DNA of 64,000 bases from Bacteroidaceae bacterium (GCA_902362595.1 CABIXF010000003.1:63013-127012), one strand, 5' to 3'. Numbered from the stretch's first letter, positions 30,325 through 40,234 are shown. Numbers and translations are program-made. The notes: generated by a model from the letters alone, not told the origin.

Positions 30325-31041
30325 ATGAAAACAATGAATTCTATGGCTATCTTACTGAGCGCATGCTTAGTATTTAGCAGTTGTGGTATGACAAATACGG
30401 CCAAAGGTGGATTACTCGGAGGAGGTAGCGGTGCTGCATTAGGTGCATTGGTAGGTGGAGTCATCGGCCATGGTAAAGGAGCAGCTATCGGTGCCGCTGT
30501 AGGTGCAGCAGTGGGTACTGGTGCAGGTGTACTGATTGGAAAGAAGATGGATAAAGCTGCCGCACAAGCAGAACAGATTGAAGGAGCACAAGTAGAACAA
30601 GTTACTGACAACAACGGATTGCAGGCCGTAAAGGTCACTTTCGATTCAGGTATCCTGTTCAACACCAGCAGTGCCACTCTGAGCAGTTCTGCCAAATCAG
30701 CCTTGAGCAAATTTGCCAACAATGTGCTCAATCAGAACAAAGATATGGACGTAGCAATTTACGGATATACGGACAACACAGGATGGAAAAACAGCACTGC
30801 AGAACAGAGCAAACAGAAAAACCTCGACCTCTCACAGGAACGTGCACAGAGCGTATCCAGCTACCTGCTGGGATGTGGCGCTTCTTCCAGCCAAATTAAG
30901 TCTGTAACCGGTATGGGTGAAGAAAATCCAATAGCGGACAACTCCACCGAAACCGGGCGTCAACAAAATCGTCGTGTAGAAGTTTACATGTATGCCAGCC
31001 AACAAATGATTCAGCAGGCAGAAGCTGGAACACTTCAGTAA
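30325..31041 (+). CDS. OmpA-family lipoprotein with glycine-zipper segment
   Basis: 238 residues. Lipobox ending at Cys20 (VFSSC). A glycine/alanine-rich stretch (about 27-75, GAALGALVGGVIGHGKGAA) is a glycine zipper that may cross or associate with membrane. The C-terminal OmpA domain (about 105-230) has the peptidoglycan-binding signature DVAIYGYTDNTG, LSQERAQSVSSYL and NRRVEVYM. It tethers the outer membrane to the wall. It lies 17 bp after glyA and ends at a terminator. Confidence 0.92.
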   Translation: MKTMNSMAILLSACLVFSSCGMTNTAKGGLLGGGSGAALGALVGGVIGHGKGAAIGAAVGAAVGTGAGVLIGKKMDKAAAQAEQIEGAQVEQVTDNNGLQAVKVTFDSGILFNTSSATLSSSAKSALSKFANNVLNQNKDMDVAIYGYTDNTGWKNSTAEQSKQKNLDLSQERAQSVSSYLLGCGASSSQIKSVTGMGEENPIADNSTETGRQQNRRVEVYMYASQQMIQQAEAGTLQ

Positions 31042-31067
31042 ACACACCTTTCAAAAGTCTATAAACA

Positions 31068-31104
31068 AATTATGCCGGGTCTGTCAGGCCCGGCATAATT
31101 TTCA
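31068..31104 (+). terminator. Intrinsic terminator after the OmpA lipoprotein gene
   Basis: AATTATGCCGGG (31068-31079) and CCCGGCATAATT (31089-31100) are perfect 12-bp arms around a 9-nt loop, followed by TTTC. It lies 26 bp after the stop. Confidence 0.85.
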
Positions 31105-31125
31105 TATAAAACATTCACACAAAAC

Positions 31126-31815
31126 ATGAATAAAAAACGGATATTAAAATACCTTCGCAACTTGATTATCTTCTTCTTTGCTTCTTCCATCCTCTCAGTC
31201 GTTGCATTGAAGTTTATTCCAGTCTACATTACTCCGTTGATGGTAATACGAAGCGTAGAGCAACTGGCGCAAGGTGAAAAAATTGTAATGAAACATCACT
31301 GGGTACCTAAAGAAAAAATCTCACGCCATCTCCCCATGGCCGTCATAGCCTCAGAAGATAACCGATTTGCCAGCCACAATGGATTTGATTTCAAGGAAAT
31401 CAGTAAAGCCATGAAAGAGAACAAAAAACGTAAAAAAGCCAGAGGAGCCAGCACTATTAGCCAACAGACTGCCAAGAATGTATTTCTATGGCCTTCTTCT
31501 TCATGGGTAAGAAAAGGGTTCGAAGCATACTTCACGGTATTAATCGAGCTAATTTGGGACAAAGAAAGAATTATGGAAGTCTACTTGAATTCCATTGAAA
31601 TGGGCAACGGTATTTACGGAGCAGAAGCTGTAGCAAAGTCGCATTTCCATACCACAGCTGCCCAACTCACACGCAAGCAATGCGCACTCATCGCCGCCAG
31701 CCTTCCGAATCCGCGCAAATTTAATTCAGGAAAACCCAGTTCTTACATGTACAAGCGTCAACGAAAAATCATGTACTTGATGAAATGCATCCCTCCCTTT
31801 CCCGAAAAACGGTAA
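31126..31815 (+). CDS. mtgA: Monofunctional biosynthetic peptidoglycan transglycosylase
   Basis: 229 residues: one N-terminal span (about 10-30) and a GT51 domain with catalytic Glu in [14 protein letters not shown], then [17 protein letters not shown] and [17 protein letters not shown]. It makes glycan strands at the periplasmic face and has no transpeptidase domain. Its stop is only 6 bp from that of the convergent TRIC-like gene. Confidence 0.94.
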   Translation: MNKKRILKYLRNLIIFFFASSILSVVALKFIPVYITPLMVIRSVEQLAQGEKIVMKHHWVPKEKISRHLPMAVIASEDNRFASHNGFDFKEISKAMKENKKRKKARGASTISQQTAKNVFLWPSSSWVRKGFEAYFTVLIELIWDKERIMEVYLNSIEMGNGIYGAEAVAKSHFHTTAAQLTRKQCALIAASLPNPRKFNSGKPSSYMYKRQRKIMYLMKCIPPFPEKR

Positions 31816-31821
31816 AAGGCA

Positions 31822-32457
31822 TCAGGGATGCTCTGGATCTCCCTTTAATATAGGAAGCGTAATCTGATATTTCACTGCTAGAATACGAGTGACAAATACC
31901 GTCATACCGCCCATAATCTGTGACAGCACGGCATCCATGTCTAATCGCAGACAAATCCAATAAACAAGACCGCCAATGACACAAGCCATAGCATAAATCT
32001 CTTTGCGGAATATCAACGGTATCTCATTAATAAAAATGTCACGTAACACACCTCCTGCTGCACCAGTAATACTACCCATCAAAATAGCAATCCAAAAAGG
32101 ATATCCCAATGTATAGGCTTTACTGAAACCCACAATGGTAAACAAGGCCAAACCAATGGTATCAAACAGGAAAAAAGTATTGTTCAGACGAATCACATAT
32201 TTTCCAAATAGAATGACAAAAAACATCGCAAAAGCTGTACATATCAAGTACATGGGGTCGGTCATCCAACCCGGAGTCACATCCAACAAAAGATCACGAA
32301 TTGTTCCTCCACCGATGGCTGTCGCCAAACCGACTACATAAGCACCAAACCAGTCAAACCGCTTAGCGGAGGCCAGACGAATCCCACTGATAGCAAAAGC
32401 GAACGTTCCTATAAAATCCAGAACTGTTACAAACGAAGGCATCTGAAATAATTCCAT
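31822..32457 (-). CDS. TRIC-like channel family membrane protein (UPF0126, YadS-type)
   Basis: 211 residues with about seven membrane helices in two related halves. Both halves carry the family signature, first GLATAIGGGTIRDLLLDVTP and then TGAAGGVLRDIFINEIP. Structures of bacterial relatives are trimeric cation channels; glycine transport has been proposed for E. coli YicG. The true substrate here is unknown. The gene lies 21 bp after the DUF3078 gene on the same strand. Confidence 0.88.
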   Translation of the reverse strand: MELFQMPSFVTVLDFIGTFAFAISGIRLASAKRFDWFGAYVVGLATAIGGGTIRDLLLDVTPGWMTDPMYLICTAFAMFFVILFGKYVIRLNNTFFLFDTIGLALFTIVGFSKAYTLGYPFWIAILMGSITGAAGGVLRDIFINEIPLIFRKEIYAMACVIGGLVYWICLRLDMDAVLSQIMGGMTVFVTRILAVKYQITLPILKGDPEHP

Positions 32458-32478
32458 ATCAAATTCTAAAAGAAGTTT

Positions 32479-33945
32479 TTACCATGTATAGCTCAAACCA
32501 AAACTGAGAAGCTCCTGCAATTGGAAATAACTGGCATCTTCTTCCCGTGCAACTCCGTCATCAAATCGCCCGTGTACAAAAAGTTTTGTAGAAAGATACT
32601 TGTTCACCGAAAATGTAAAAGTATTCTCCCATTCAGCCAATACCTTCTCATAGTTGGTCGTATAAGAAAGACGTGATTCCCACATCAGAGCCGAAAACAC
32701 CTTCCATTTCAAGGTAGTCTCCAAACGAGAACCCCATACGCTTTCACGCTTATGTCCTTCTTTAATATTAAACTTTGTAGGATCAACTCTATCGCTAGCT
32801 ACACTATAAAGCGTGTAGTTAAGCGGATTAACCAGCACAGACAAATTGCAGACACCGTCTTTTACATACTTATAATCCATACCTAAACCAACATTCAACT
32901 CGGCTGGAGAAAAGAAAGCAGATACGAGATTGTCTGAATTTGTATCATAATTTGAGAAGAACTGTGTCTTGAATTCTGCCGACAACGTATAATACCACGT
33001 ACTGAAAGCCTTATAGCCCAACTTCGAACTCAGTCGGAGCAAGTCATTGTTAGCCTTATAGCTATGCACCGTATCCGAAGGAGCCGTTATAAAACCCAGT
33101 TTCCATTCTATCTTGTTTTCAAACTGAACACGCTGTCTGTCATCGTAATTAGCCTGCCAAGTAAAGCCTGAAAGCAAAGACTTCGTACTTTCTCCACCCT
33201 TATACCAGTTGGCAGATATGTAGTTTTGCGAGAACTGCAAATACCCGTTCCCTCCCAAGGTCCAAAAATTAGGTTTGATTACCAACAAATCTTTCTCAGA
33301 CACCCGGTTAGGCAACTCATCATTTTGCATCATATCCAGCAAGTTTTCTTTTCGAGGCTGATCAATAATCACATCTCCATAAATCGGTTTCAACCCTTCC
33401 AGGTTATCCTCATTTTGTTTGACCAACTGAGGATAAGTTAAATAAAAAGAAAGCAATTGACGATTGATATATCGGTCTACCTTTTCCGTATGACACAGAT
33501 TCTTCACCTGAGGCAGAGACTTCATCCATTCATTTTCCTCTTTTATAAAAGGTATTCTTGGTTTCCAGTCAGAAATACTGAACGCCTGTTCAATCGGTTC
33601 CTCATAATAAGTCGCAGGCATGGAGAGTTTATAGTAATCCGGGTTAGAACGAATTCCTGTAATCAACAGATAAATATCGTCCCAACGTTCCAGTTTCGCG
33701 TCATAATCCTTTCGGAAATCCTGAACCAGTTGATTGAAATTTCGTACCTGCATAGAAGGTATATCCGATGTAATTCTAGCCATTGAAGCAATCCCGGCCT
33801 TTTTTTTTATCCCCCCAGCAGAACGAGAGGTCACCCCAGCCGAATCTACTGCATTTGTCAAAGTATCAGCTGGAATCGCATCCACTTGTGCAGCCAATCC
33901 GCTACACATTAAAGTCAATATTCCCAAAAGAATCGATTTTTTCAT
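32479..33945 (-). CDS. DUF3078 family secreted protein
   Basis: 488 residues with signal peptide MKKSILLGILTLMCSGLAAQ. The first third is helical (VRNFNQLVQDFRKDYDAKLERW); the C-terminal half is strand-rich with repeating aromatic/polar alternation (NYISANWYKGGESTKSLLSG, KLGYKAFSTWYYTLSAEFKT) and ends LLSFGLSYTW. This is the barrel-like character of DUF3078 proteins, found in Bacteroidota. Function unknown; outer-membrane location is inferred. Confidence 0.82.
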   Translation of the reverse strand: MKKSILLGILTLMCSGLAAQVDAIPADTLTNAVDSAGVTSRSAGGIKKKAGIASMARITSDIPSMQVRNFNQLVQDFRKDYDAKLERWDDIYLLITGIRSNPDYYKLSMPATYYEEPIEQAFSISDWKPRIPFIKEENEWMKSLPQVKNLCHTEKVDRYINRQLLSFYLTYPQLVKQNEDNLEGLKPIYGDVIIDQPRKENLLDMMQNDELPNRVSEKDLLVIKPNFWTLGGNGYLQFSQNYISANWYKGGESTKSLLSGFTWQANYDDRQRVQFENKIEWKLGFITAPSDTVHSYKANNDLLRLSSKLGYKAFSTWYYTLSAEFKTQFFSNYDTNSDNLVSAFFSPAELNVGLGMDYKYVKDGVCNLSVLVNPLNYTLYSVASDRVDPTKFNIKEGHKRESVWGSRLETTLKWKVFSALMWESRLSYTTNYEKVLAEWENTFTFSVNKYLSTKLFVHGRFDDGVAREEDASYFQLQELLSFGLSYTW

Positions 33946-33969
33946 TTCATTTCATGCTTAAAACCTGTG

Positions 33970-33977
33970 CAAAAGTA
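33970..33977 (-). promoter_or_regulatory. -7 element of the DUF3078 gene
   Basis: TACTTTTG on the minus strand, 25 nt before the ATG, in the divergent gap shared with pyrG. No -33 TTTG at consensus distance. Confidence 0.45.
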
Positions 33978-34123
33978 CGATTTATTTCTCTAAAAACCGC
34001 TTTACCTAACAGTAATTACACAATAAAACAAATTTACTATTCCTTTGGTTTGAATCCACCCGCATGAAACTAGTGAAAACCCAAGGATATTCCATGCAAA
34101 ATAAGGTTTTACCCCCTCTTACT

Positions 34124-34154
34124 TTTGTGGGTTCAGCTTTTTTTTATAATTTTG
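34124..34154 (+). promoter_or_regulatory. Bacteroidota-type promoter of pyrG
   Basis: TTTG (34124-34127) and TAATTTTG (34147-34154) are separated by 19 nt, matching the consensus. The predicted start is about 80 nt before the pyrG GTG, leaving a leader of moderate length. Confidence 0.55.
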
Positions 34155-34241
34155 CAACTTTGAAGAAGTAGTTCTTCGTGTCAGAAGGCAGGTATCTTCA
34201 GACATATATAATTTAGAATCAAATTTTTAAATATTCATATT

Positions 34242-35840
34242 GTGGCAGAAACAAAGTATATTTTCGTAACAGGTGGTGTAGCCTCTTCATTGGGAAAAGG
34301 AATCATCTCATCATCTATCGGTAAGTTGCTGCAGGCCAGAGGCTACAGCGTAACCATCCAGAAGTTTGACCCGTATATCAACATCGATCCGGGAACTCTG
34401 AACCCTTATGAACACGGAGAATGCTACGTAACCGTAGACGGGCACGAAGCCGACCTCGACTTGGGACACTATGAACGATTCTTGGGTATCCAGACCACCA
34501 AAGCCAACAACATTACTACCGGCCGTATCTACAAGAGTGTAATTGACAAGGAACGCCGGGGTGACTATCTGGGTAAGACCATCCAGATTATCCCTCACAT
34601 CACCGATGAAATCAAACGCAATGTCAAACTGCTGGGTAACAAGTACAAATTCGACTTTGTTATCACTGAAATCGGAGGAACAGTGGGTGATATCGAATCA
34701 CTCCCTTATTTGGAAAGTATCCGCCAGCTGAAAAGGGAGCTGGGCAAAAACGCTTTGTGCGTACACCTTACCTACGTGCCTTATCTGGCTGCCGCCGGAG
34801 AGCTGAAGACCAAGCCGACCCAGCACTCTGTCAAGGAACTCCAGTCAGTAGGTATCCAGCCGGACATTCTGGTGTTGCGTACCGAACACGAACTGAGCAC
34901 GAACCTGCGCAAGAAAGTCGCTTTGTTCTGTAACGTAGACGAAAGCGCCGTTATCCAGTCTATGGATATGCCAACCATCTACGAAGTACCTTTGCGTATG
35001 CAGGAACAGAAGCTTGATGTCACCATTCTGGAAAAGATGGGACTTCCGGTAGGCGAAACCCCGACCCTCGGCCCGTGGAGAGACTTCCTGAACCGCCGTC
35101 ACAATGCCACTGAAAAGGTAAAAATCGGTCTGGTAGGAAAATACGATTTGCAGGACGCCTACAAATCTATCCTCGAAGCCCTTTCACAGGCGGCTACCTA
35201 CAACGACCGCAAGGCAGACATCCACTTCATCAACAGTGAGAACCTGACAGAAGAAAACATTGAAGAAAAGCTGAAAGACATGGACGGAGTTATCATCTGT
35301 CCGGGATTCGGCCAGCGCGGTATCGAAGGTAAGTTCATCGCCATCAAATATTGCCGTACACACAACGTGCCGACCTTCGGTATCTGTTTGGGTATGCAGT
35401 GCATGGCCATCGAATTTGCCCGCGATGTACTGGGTTATGCCGATGCCAACAGCCGCGAGATGGACGAAAAGACTCCGCACAATGTCATCGACATCATGGA
35501 GGAACAGAAATCCATCACCAACATGGGAGGTACCATGCGTTTGGGAGCTTACGAATGTGTCATCGACCCGACTTCCAAAACGTATCAGGCTTACCAGAGC
35601 GAACACATTCAGGAACGCCACCGTCATCGTTACGAATTCAACAACAGCTACAAGGAAGAATTCGAAAAGGCCGGCATGAAGTGCGTAGGTATCAATCCGG
35701 AATCAGACCTGGTGGAAATCATCGAAATCCCGACCCTGAAATGGTTCATCGGTACACAGTTCCATCCGGAATACAGCAGTACGGTACTGAAACCCCATCC
35801 GTTGTTCCTGTCCTTCATCAAGGCAGCCATCAACAAGTAA
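34242..35840 (+). CDS. pyrG: CTP synthase
   Basis: Makes CTP from UTP, ATP and glutamine. The amidoligase P-loop GVASSLGKGI is at about 12-21, followed by KFDPYINIDPGTLNPYEHGE, which includes nucleotide- and CTP-binding residues. The glutaminase domain has nucleophile Cys in FGICLGMQCMAIEFAR (about residue 380) and the His-Glu pair in FHPEYSS. Starts with GTG (34242). Length 532 is normal. The yidC gene follows 29 bp later. Confidence 0.98.
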   Translation: MAETKYIFVTGGVASSLGKGIISSSIGKLLQARGYSVTIQKFDPYINIDPGTLNPYEHGECYVTVDGHEADLDLGHYERFLGIQTTKANNITTGRIYKSVIDKERRGDYLGKTIQIIPHITDEIKRNVKLLGNKYKFDFVITEIGGTVGDIESLPYLESIRQLKRELGKNALCVHLTYVPYLAAAGELKTKPTQHSVKELQSVGIQPDILVLRTEHELSTNLRKKVALFCNVDESAVIQSMDMPTIYEVPLRMQEQKLDVTILEKMGLPVGETPTLGPWRDFLNRRHNATEKVKIGLVGKYDLQDAYKSILEALSQAATYNDRKADIHFINSENLTEENIEEKLKDMDGVIICPGFGQRGIEGKFIAIKYCRTHNVPTFGICLGMQCMAIEFARDVLGYADANSREMDEKTPHNVIDIMEEQKSITNMGGTMRLGAYECVIDPTSKTYQAYQSEHIQERHRHRYEFNNSYKEEFEKAGMKCVGINPESDLVEIIEIPTLKWFIGTQFHPEYSSTVLKPHPLFLSFIKAAINK

Positions 35841-35869
35841 GTCAAAAATAACATTGTAAAGAAACAGAA

Positions 35870-37726
35870 ATGGACAAAAACACGTTAGTGGGCTTTGTCC
35901 TGATTGGAGCGGTGATTGTAGGTTTTGGTATCTACAACCGCCCCAGCCAGGAAGAAAGAGCACGCGCACAGCACTATCAAGACTCTATCCAGCAGGTCAT
36001 CAAGCAACAGCAGGAAGTACAGGAGAAAAAGGCCGCGGCAGCCGTTGAAGCTGCACGTCCGGACAGTTCCTCCCTCTTCTTCCAGTCTGCACAAGGTACG
36101 GAACAGTTCACCGTACTGGAAAACGACTTGGTGCAGCTGACCTTCTCCAACAAAGGTGGACGGGTAAGCAAGGCCCTGTTGAAAGAGTATAAAGACCAGA
36201 AGAAACAGCCGCTCGTTCTTTTCGACGGAAAAGATGCTTCCATGAATTTCGGCTTCGAAGGAAAGGGAGAAAACATCCTGAGCGACCAGATGTATTTCGA
36301 GGCAACCAACGTGACCGACTCCACCGTAACCATGCGGTTGAACGCGGCCAACGGCGGACACCTGGACTTCAACTACCGCTTGCTGCCAAACTCCTACATG
36401 GTGGACTTCACCATCCAGGCCAGCGGCTTGCAGAATTTCTTCTCTCCTTCCACCAAGACGATGAGCATCGAATGGAAACAGCGGGCCCGCCAGATGGAGA
36501 AAGGCTACAACTTCGAACAGCGTTACACCTCGCTGACCTATAAGCCGGTGGACGACAGCTTCGACTACCTGAGCGAGACAAAGGATGCCAAAGAAACCAT
36601 TCCGGAAGCTCTCGACTGGGTAGCCTTCAAGAACCAGTATTTCTCTTGCGTCTTCATGGCAGAGCAGAACTTCGACAATGCTACCCTCGAATCCAAGATG
36701 GAACAGCAAGGCAGCGGTTATATGAAAAACTATACTGCCGACATGAAAACGGCTTTCGACCCGACGGGTGCCAAGGCCTCACACCTACAGTTCTACTTCG
36801 GCCCGAACCACTTCAAAACTTTGCTTGCCAGCAACGACTTGAGCTTTAAGGACAAAGACCAGGAGCTGGAAGATTTGGTCTACCTGGGATGGCCGATTAT
36901 CCGACTCATCAACCGCTGGTTTACCATCAACCTATTCGACTGGCTGTCGGGTTGGGGACTGAGCATGGGTATGGTAATCCTGCTCATGACTATCATCGTC
37001 AAGGTACTGGTACTTCCTACTACTTGGAAGTCCTTCATTTCCTCGGCCAAGATGCGTGCCCTAAAACCGTATGTGGATAAAATCAATGCCAAATACCCGA
37101 AACAGGAAGATGCCCTGAAAAAACAGCAGGAAACCATGGCCCTCTACCGACAGTACAATGTCAGCCCGATGGGAGGCTGTCTGCCGATGCTGTTGCAGAC
37201 ACCGGTGTTCATGGCTCTCTTCTTCTTCGTGCCGAATGCCATCGAGCTTCGCCAGCAAGGATTCCTGTGGGCAACCGACCTCTCGGCATACGATGACCTG
37301 ATTAGCTGGAGCTACCACATTCCGTTGCTGGGTAACCACCTGAGCTTATTCTGTCTGTTGTTCAGCATCACCACAGTCTTGAACCAGATAATCATGATGA
37401 AGCAGCAGGACATGGGCAACAACCCGCAGATGGCTGCCATGAAATGGATGATGTACATCATGCCCGTGATGTTCTTCTTCATCTTCAACGACTATGCATC
37501 GGGATTGAGCTACTACTACTTCATCTCCGGTCTGATTGGTATCATCACCATGTGGATTATGCGCCGTATGACCGACGAGAAGAAACTGCTCGCCCAGCTG
37601 GAAGCCAACAAGAAGGAACCTTCACAGCAGAAAGCCAGCGGACTGATGGCCAAACTGGAAGCCCTGCAGAAAGAACAGGAACGCTTGCAGAAAGAACGTC
37701 AGGAACATATGAACAAAAAGAAATAA
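35870..37726 (+). CDS. yidC: Membrane protein insertase YidC
   Basis: 618 residues, the usual Gram-negative form. N-terminal span (5-21), a charged linker, a large periplasmic P1 domain (about 75-330), then five spans from about 355. The insertase core contains MTIIVKVLVLPTTWKSFISSAKMRALKP, and NVSPMGGCLPMLLQTPVFMALF. The C-terminal tail after residue 570 is long, basic and coiled-coil-like (KLEALQKEQERLQKERQEHM), suited to ribosome contact. Cotranscription with pyrG is likely. Confidence 0.97.
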   Translation: MDKNTLVGFVLIGAVIVGFGIYNRPSQEERARAQHYQDSIQQVIKQQQEVQEKKAAAAVEAARPDSSSLFFQSAQGTEQFTVLENDLVQLTFSNKGGRVSKALLKEYKDQKKQPLVLFDGKDASMNFGFEGKGENILSDQMYFEATNVTDSTVTMRLNAANGGHLDFNYRLLPNSYMVDFTIQASGLQNFFSPSTKTMSIEWKQRARQMEKGYNFEQRYTSLTYKPVDDSFDYLSETKDAKETIPEALDWVAFKNQYFSCVFMAEQNFDNATLESKMEQQGSGYMKNYTADMKTAFDPTGAKASHLQFYFGPNHFKTLLASNDLSFKDKDQELEDLVYLGWPIIRLINRWFTINLFDWLSGWGLSMGMVILLMTIIVKVLVLPTTWKSFISSAKMRALKPYVDKINAKYPKQEDALKKQQETMALYRQYNVSPMGGCLPMLLQTPVFMALFFFVPNAIELRQQGFLWATDLSAYDDLISWSYHIPLLGNHLSLFCLLFSITTVLNQIIMMKQQDMGNNPQMAAMKWMMYIMPVMFFFIFNDYASGLSYYYFISGLIGIITMWIMRRMTDEKKLLAQLEANKKEPSQQKASGLMAKLEALQKEQERLQKERQEHMNKKK

Positions 37727-37747
37727 AAATATCCTGAAAAGGAACAG

Positions 37748-37800
37748 AAAGAGCGGAACAGGAAGGCCATCAGAAGCCTTTCGTTCCGCTCTTTTTCTTT
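37748..37800 (+). terminator. Strong terminator after yidC
   Basis: AAAGAGCGGAAC (37748-37759) pairs with GTTCCGCTCTTT (37783-37794). A weaker inner stem (GGAAGGC with GCCTTTC) continues it, and a T-rich run follows. Confidence 0.85.
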
Positions 37801-37828
37801 CTGTCTTCTCTTTTTCCATTTATTATCT

Positions 37829-37836
37829 TACCTTTG
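37829..37836 (+). promoter_or_regulatory. -7 element of the S9 peptidase gene
   Basis: TACCTTTG lies 54 nt before the chosen ATG. It overlaps the upstream in-frame ATG at 37834, which argues against that earlier start. Confidence 0.5.
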
Positions 37837-37890
37837 CACAACGGAAACGTGCACAAAGACACGCATCATCTAAAAACTAAAAATAAAGAC

Positions 37891-39999
37891 ATGAAAAAAA
37901 CAGATTTAATGAACATGACTGCGGCCGTATTGATGGCTTCAGCTCCGATGGCTGCCGTACAGGCAGAAGGAACTGACGCACCTTTCATCGGCAAGCAGGA
38001 AATTACTGTGAAAGACGGACGGATGACCCCGGAAACCCTGTGGGCCATGGGACGTATCGGAAGCTCTTGTGTGTCTCCCGACGGAAAGAAGATTGCTTAC
38101 ACCGTATCCTACTACAGCGTGAAGCTGAACAAGGGACATCAGGTAATCTATGTGATGAACGCCGACGGCTCCGACAACAAGCTGCTGACGACCTCTGCCG
38201 ACAGCGAAGGCGAACCGGCATGGATTAAAGGCGGAAGCAAACTGGCCTTTATCACGAAAGGACAGATTTGGGAAATGAATCCCGACGGAACCGGACGCCA
38301 GCAGCTCTCAGACTATGCAGGCGGCATCGACGGATTCAAGTTCTCTCCCGACGGCACCAAAGTGCTTTTCATCTCACAAGTGAAATATGGCGAACGTACT
38401 GCCGGCAAATACCCCGACCTAGACAAAGCCAGCGGAAAAGTCATCGACGACCTGATGTACAAGCACTGGGATGAATGGGTAGAAACCGTTCCCCATCCGT
38501 TCGTGGCTTCCTTTACCGACAATAAAATAGGTGAAGCCACCGACATCCTGGCCGGTGAGCCCTACGAATCGCCGATGAAACCTTTCGGCGGCATCGAACA
38601 GCTCGCATGGAGCCCCGACTCCAAGTCTGTGGCCTACACCTGCCGCAAAAAGACCGGAAAGGATTATGCCGTATCCACCGATTCGGACATCTATTTATAC
38701 AATGTGGAAACCAAGCAGACCCGCAACCTCTGCAAGGAAGATGTCACCGACAAGAACATGGGTTACGACACTAACCCGCAGTTCTCTCCCGATGGAAAGA
38801 ACATCGCCTGGCAAAGCATGGAACGCGACGGATACGAAAGCGACCGCAACCGTCTCTGCGTGATGGACCTGAACAGCGGAAAGAAAACCTACGTGACCGA
38901 AGCCTTCCAGTCGGGCGTGGACAGTTACTGCTGGGCACCCGACAACAAGACCCTCTACTTCACAGGCGTGTGGCATGCCACCAGCATGATTCACAGCACC
39001 AACCTGAAAGGGGAAGTGAAACAGCTCACCGACGGCATGTATGACTATGCTTCCGTGGCCATGCTGAACGAAAAGCAACTGCTCACCACCCGCCACTCCC
39101 TGAGCGAAGCCGACGAGCTGTTTACGGTCGACCTGAAAAAGAAAAACGAAGTGACCCGTATCACGAAAGAAAACGACCACATCTTCAGCCAGCTGAAACT
39201 GGGCAAGGTTGAGCCCCGCTGGACCAAGACCGTCGACGGAAAAGACATGCTCTCATGGGTGGTTTATCCGGTCAACTTCGACCCGAACAAGAAATACCCC
39301 ACCCTCCTGTTCTGTGAAGGAGGACCGCAAAGCCCCGTCAGCCAGTTCTGGAGCTACCGCTGGAACTTGCAGATCATGGCCGCCAACGACTATATCATCA
39401 TTGCCCCCAACCGTCGCGGACTGCCGGGATTCGGTATGGAATGGCTGGAAGAAATCAGCACCAACTATGGCGGCCACTGCATGGACGACTACCTGAGCGC
39501 CATCGATGACATCGCCAAGGAACCCTATGTGGACAAAGACCGTCTGGGATGCGTGGGAGCCAGCTTCGGAGGCTACTCAGTATACTGGTTGGCCGGACAC
39601 CACAACAAGCGCTTCAAAGCCTTCATTGCCCACGATGGTTTCTTCAACATGGAACAGCAGTATCTCGAAACCGAGGAACTCTGGTTCACCAACTGGGATT
39701 TGGGTGGTCCGTACTGGGACAAGAGTAACCCGGCCGTACAGCGCAGCTACGCCAACTCTCCCCATCTGTTCGTAGACAAATGGGACACCCCGATTCTCTG
39801 CATCCACGGCGAGAAAGACTACCGCATCCTGGCTTCACAGGGTATGGCCGCGTTCAACGCCGCCAAGCTGAGAGGCATCCCTGCCGAACTGCTGATTTTC
39901 CCGGATGAGAACCACTGGGTATTGAAACCACAGAACGGAATTCTCTGGCAACGTACCTTCTTCAACTGGCTTGACCGCTGGCTGAAGCCGCAAAAATAA
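37891..39999 (+). CDS. S9-family serine peptidase (prolyl oligopeptidase/dipeptidyl-peptidase type)
   Basis: 702 residues from the ATG at 37891. A signal peptide-like N-terminus (MKKTDLMNMTAAVLMASAPMAAVQA) suggests periplasmic location. The first ~430 residues are a WD40-like beta-propeller (repeats such as PDGKKIAYTVSYYS, PDGTKVLFIS, PDGKNIAWQS). The catalytic alpha/beta hydrolase has Ser558 in GASFGGYS, Asp643 in HGEKDYRI and His675 in ENHWV. It is expected to release dipeptides or trim oligopeptides. Exact specificity (DPP-IV, -V or acylaminoacyl-like) is not clear. Confidence 0.93.
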   Translation: MKKTDLMNMTAAVLMASAPMAAVQAEGTDAPFIGKQEITVKDGRMTPETLWAMGRIGSSCVSPDGKKIAYTVSYYSVKLNKGHQVIYVMNADGSDNKLLTTSADSEGEPAWIKGGSKLAFITKGQIWEMNPDGTGRQQLSDYAGGIDGFKFSPDGTKVLFISQVKYGERTAGKYPDLDKASGKVIDDLMYKHWDEWVETVPHPFVASFTDNKIGEATDILAGEPYESPMKPFGGIEQLAWSPDSKSVAYTCRKKTGKDYAVSTDSDIYLYNVETKQTRNLCKEDVTDKNMGYDTNPQFSPDGKNIAWQSMERDGYESDRNRLCVMDLNSGKKTYVTEAFQSGVDSYCWAPDNKTLYFTGVWHATSMIHSTNLKGEVKQLTDGMYDYASVAMLNEKQLLTTRHSLSEADELFTVDLKKKNEVTRITKENDHIFSQLKLGKVEPRWTKTVDGKDMLSWVVYPVNFDPNKKYPTLLFCEGGPQSPVSQFWSYRWNLQIMAANDYIIIAPNRRGLPGFGMEWLEEISTNYGGHCMDDYLSAIDDIAKEPYVDKDRLGCVGASFGGYSVYWLAGHHNKRFKAFIAHDGFFNMEQQYLETEELWFTNWDLGGPYWDKSNPAVQRSYANSPHLFVDKWDTPILCIHGEKDYRILASQGMAAFNAAKLRGIPAELLIFPDENHWVLKPQNGILWQRTFFNWLDRWLKPQK

Positions 40000-40012
40000 C
40001 CTATAAAACCTT

Positions 40013-40069
40013 TCCGGACACCTTTACGTCATGTTTTTTCACGAAATTTGCAGAAAAGAGGTGTCCGGA
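40013..40069. repeat. 11-bp perfect inverted repeat before the tRNA-Pro genes
   Basis: TCCGGACACCT (40013-40023) and AGGTGTCCGGA (40059-40069) are exact complements 35 nt apart. The pair lies just after the S9 peptidase stop, with no T-run behind it. The right arm ends one base before the TTTG element of the tRNA promoter. It may be a peptidase-gene 3' hairpin or a regulator site. Confidence 0.65.
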
Positions 40070-40101
40070 TTTGCATATTAAAATAAAAAGTCATACCTTT
40101 G
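40070..40101 (+). promoter_or_regulatory. Bacteroidota-type promoter of the tRNA-Pro pair
   Basis: TTTG (40070-40073), 20 nt, TACCTTTG (40094-40101): a full match to the consensus spacing. The first tRNA begins 24 nt downstream. Confidence 0.65.
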
Positions 40102-40124
40102 CATCGCTTTTGAGAAAGACACTT

Positions 40125-40199
40125 CGGGGTGTAGCGCAGTCCGGTTAGCGCACCTGCTTTGGGAGCAGGGGGTCGTGGGTTCGAATCCCGCTACCCCGA
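40125..40199 (+). tRNA. tRNA-Pro (anticodon UGG), copy 1
   Basis: 75 nt. The acceptor arm CGGGGTG pairs with TACCCCG (last pair G-U), discriminator A, D-arm GCGCAGTCCGGTTAGCGC, anticodon loop TTTGGGA with TGG at the decoding position, T-arm GTGGGTTCGAATCCCGC. The 3' CCA is not encoded. Five-base stem CCTGC/GCAGG closes the anticodon loop. Confidence 0.95.
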
Positions 40200-40234
40200 C
40201 AGAAGTCAAAAAAGTAAAAGTTATTACAAACGTT

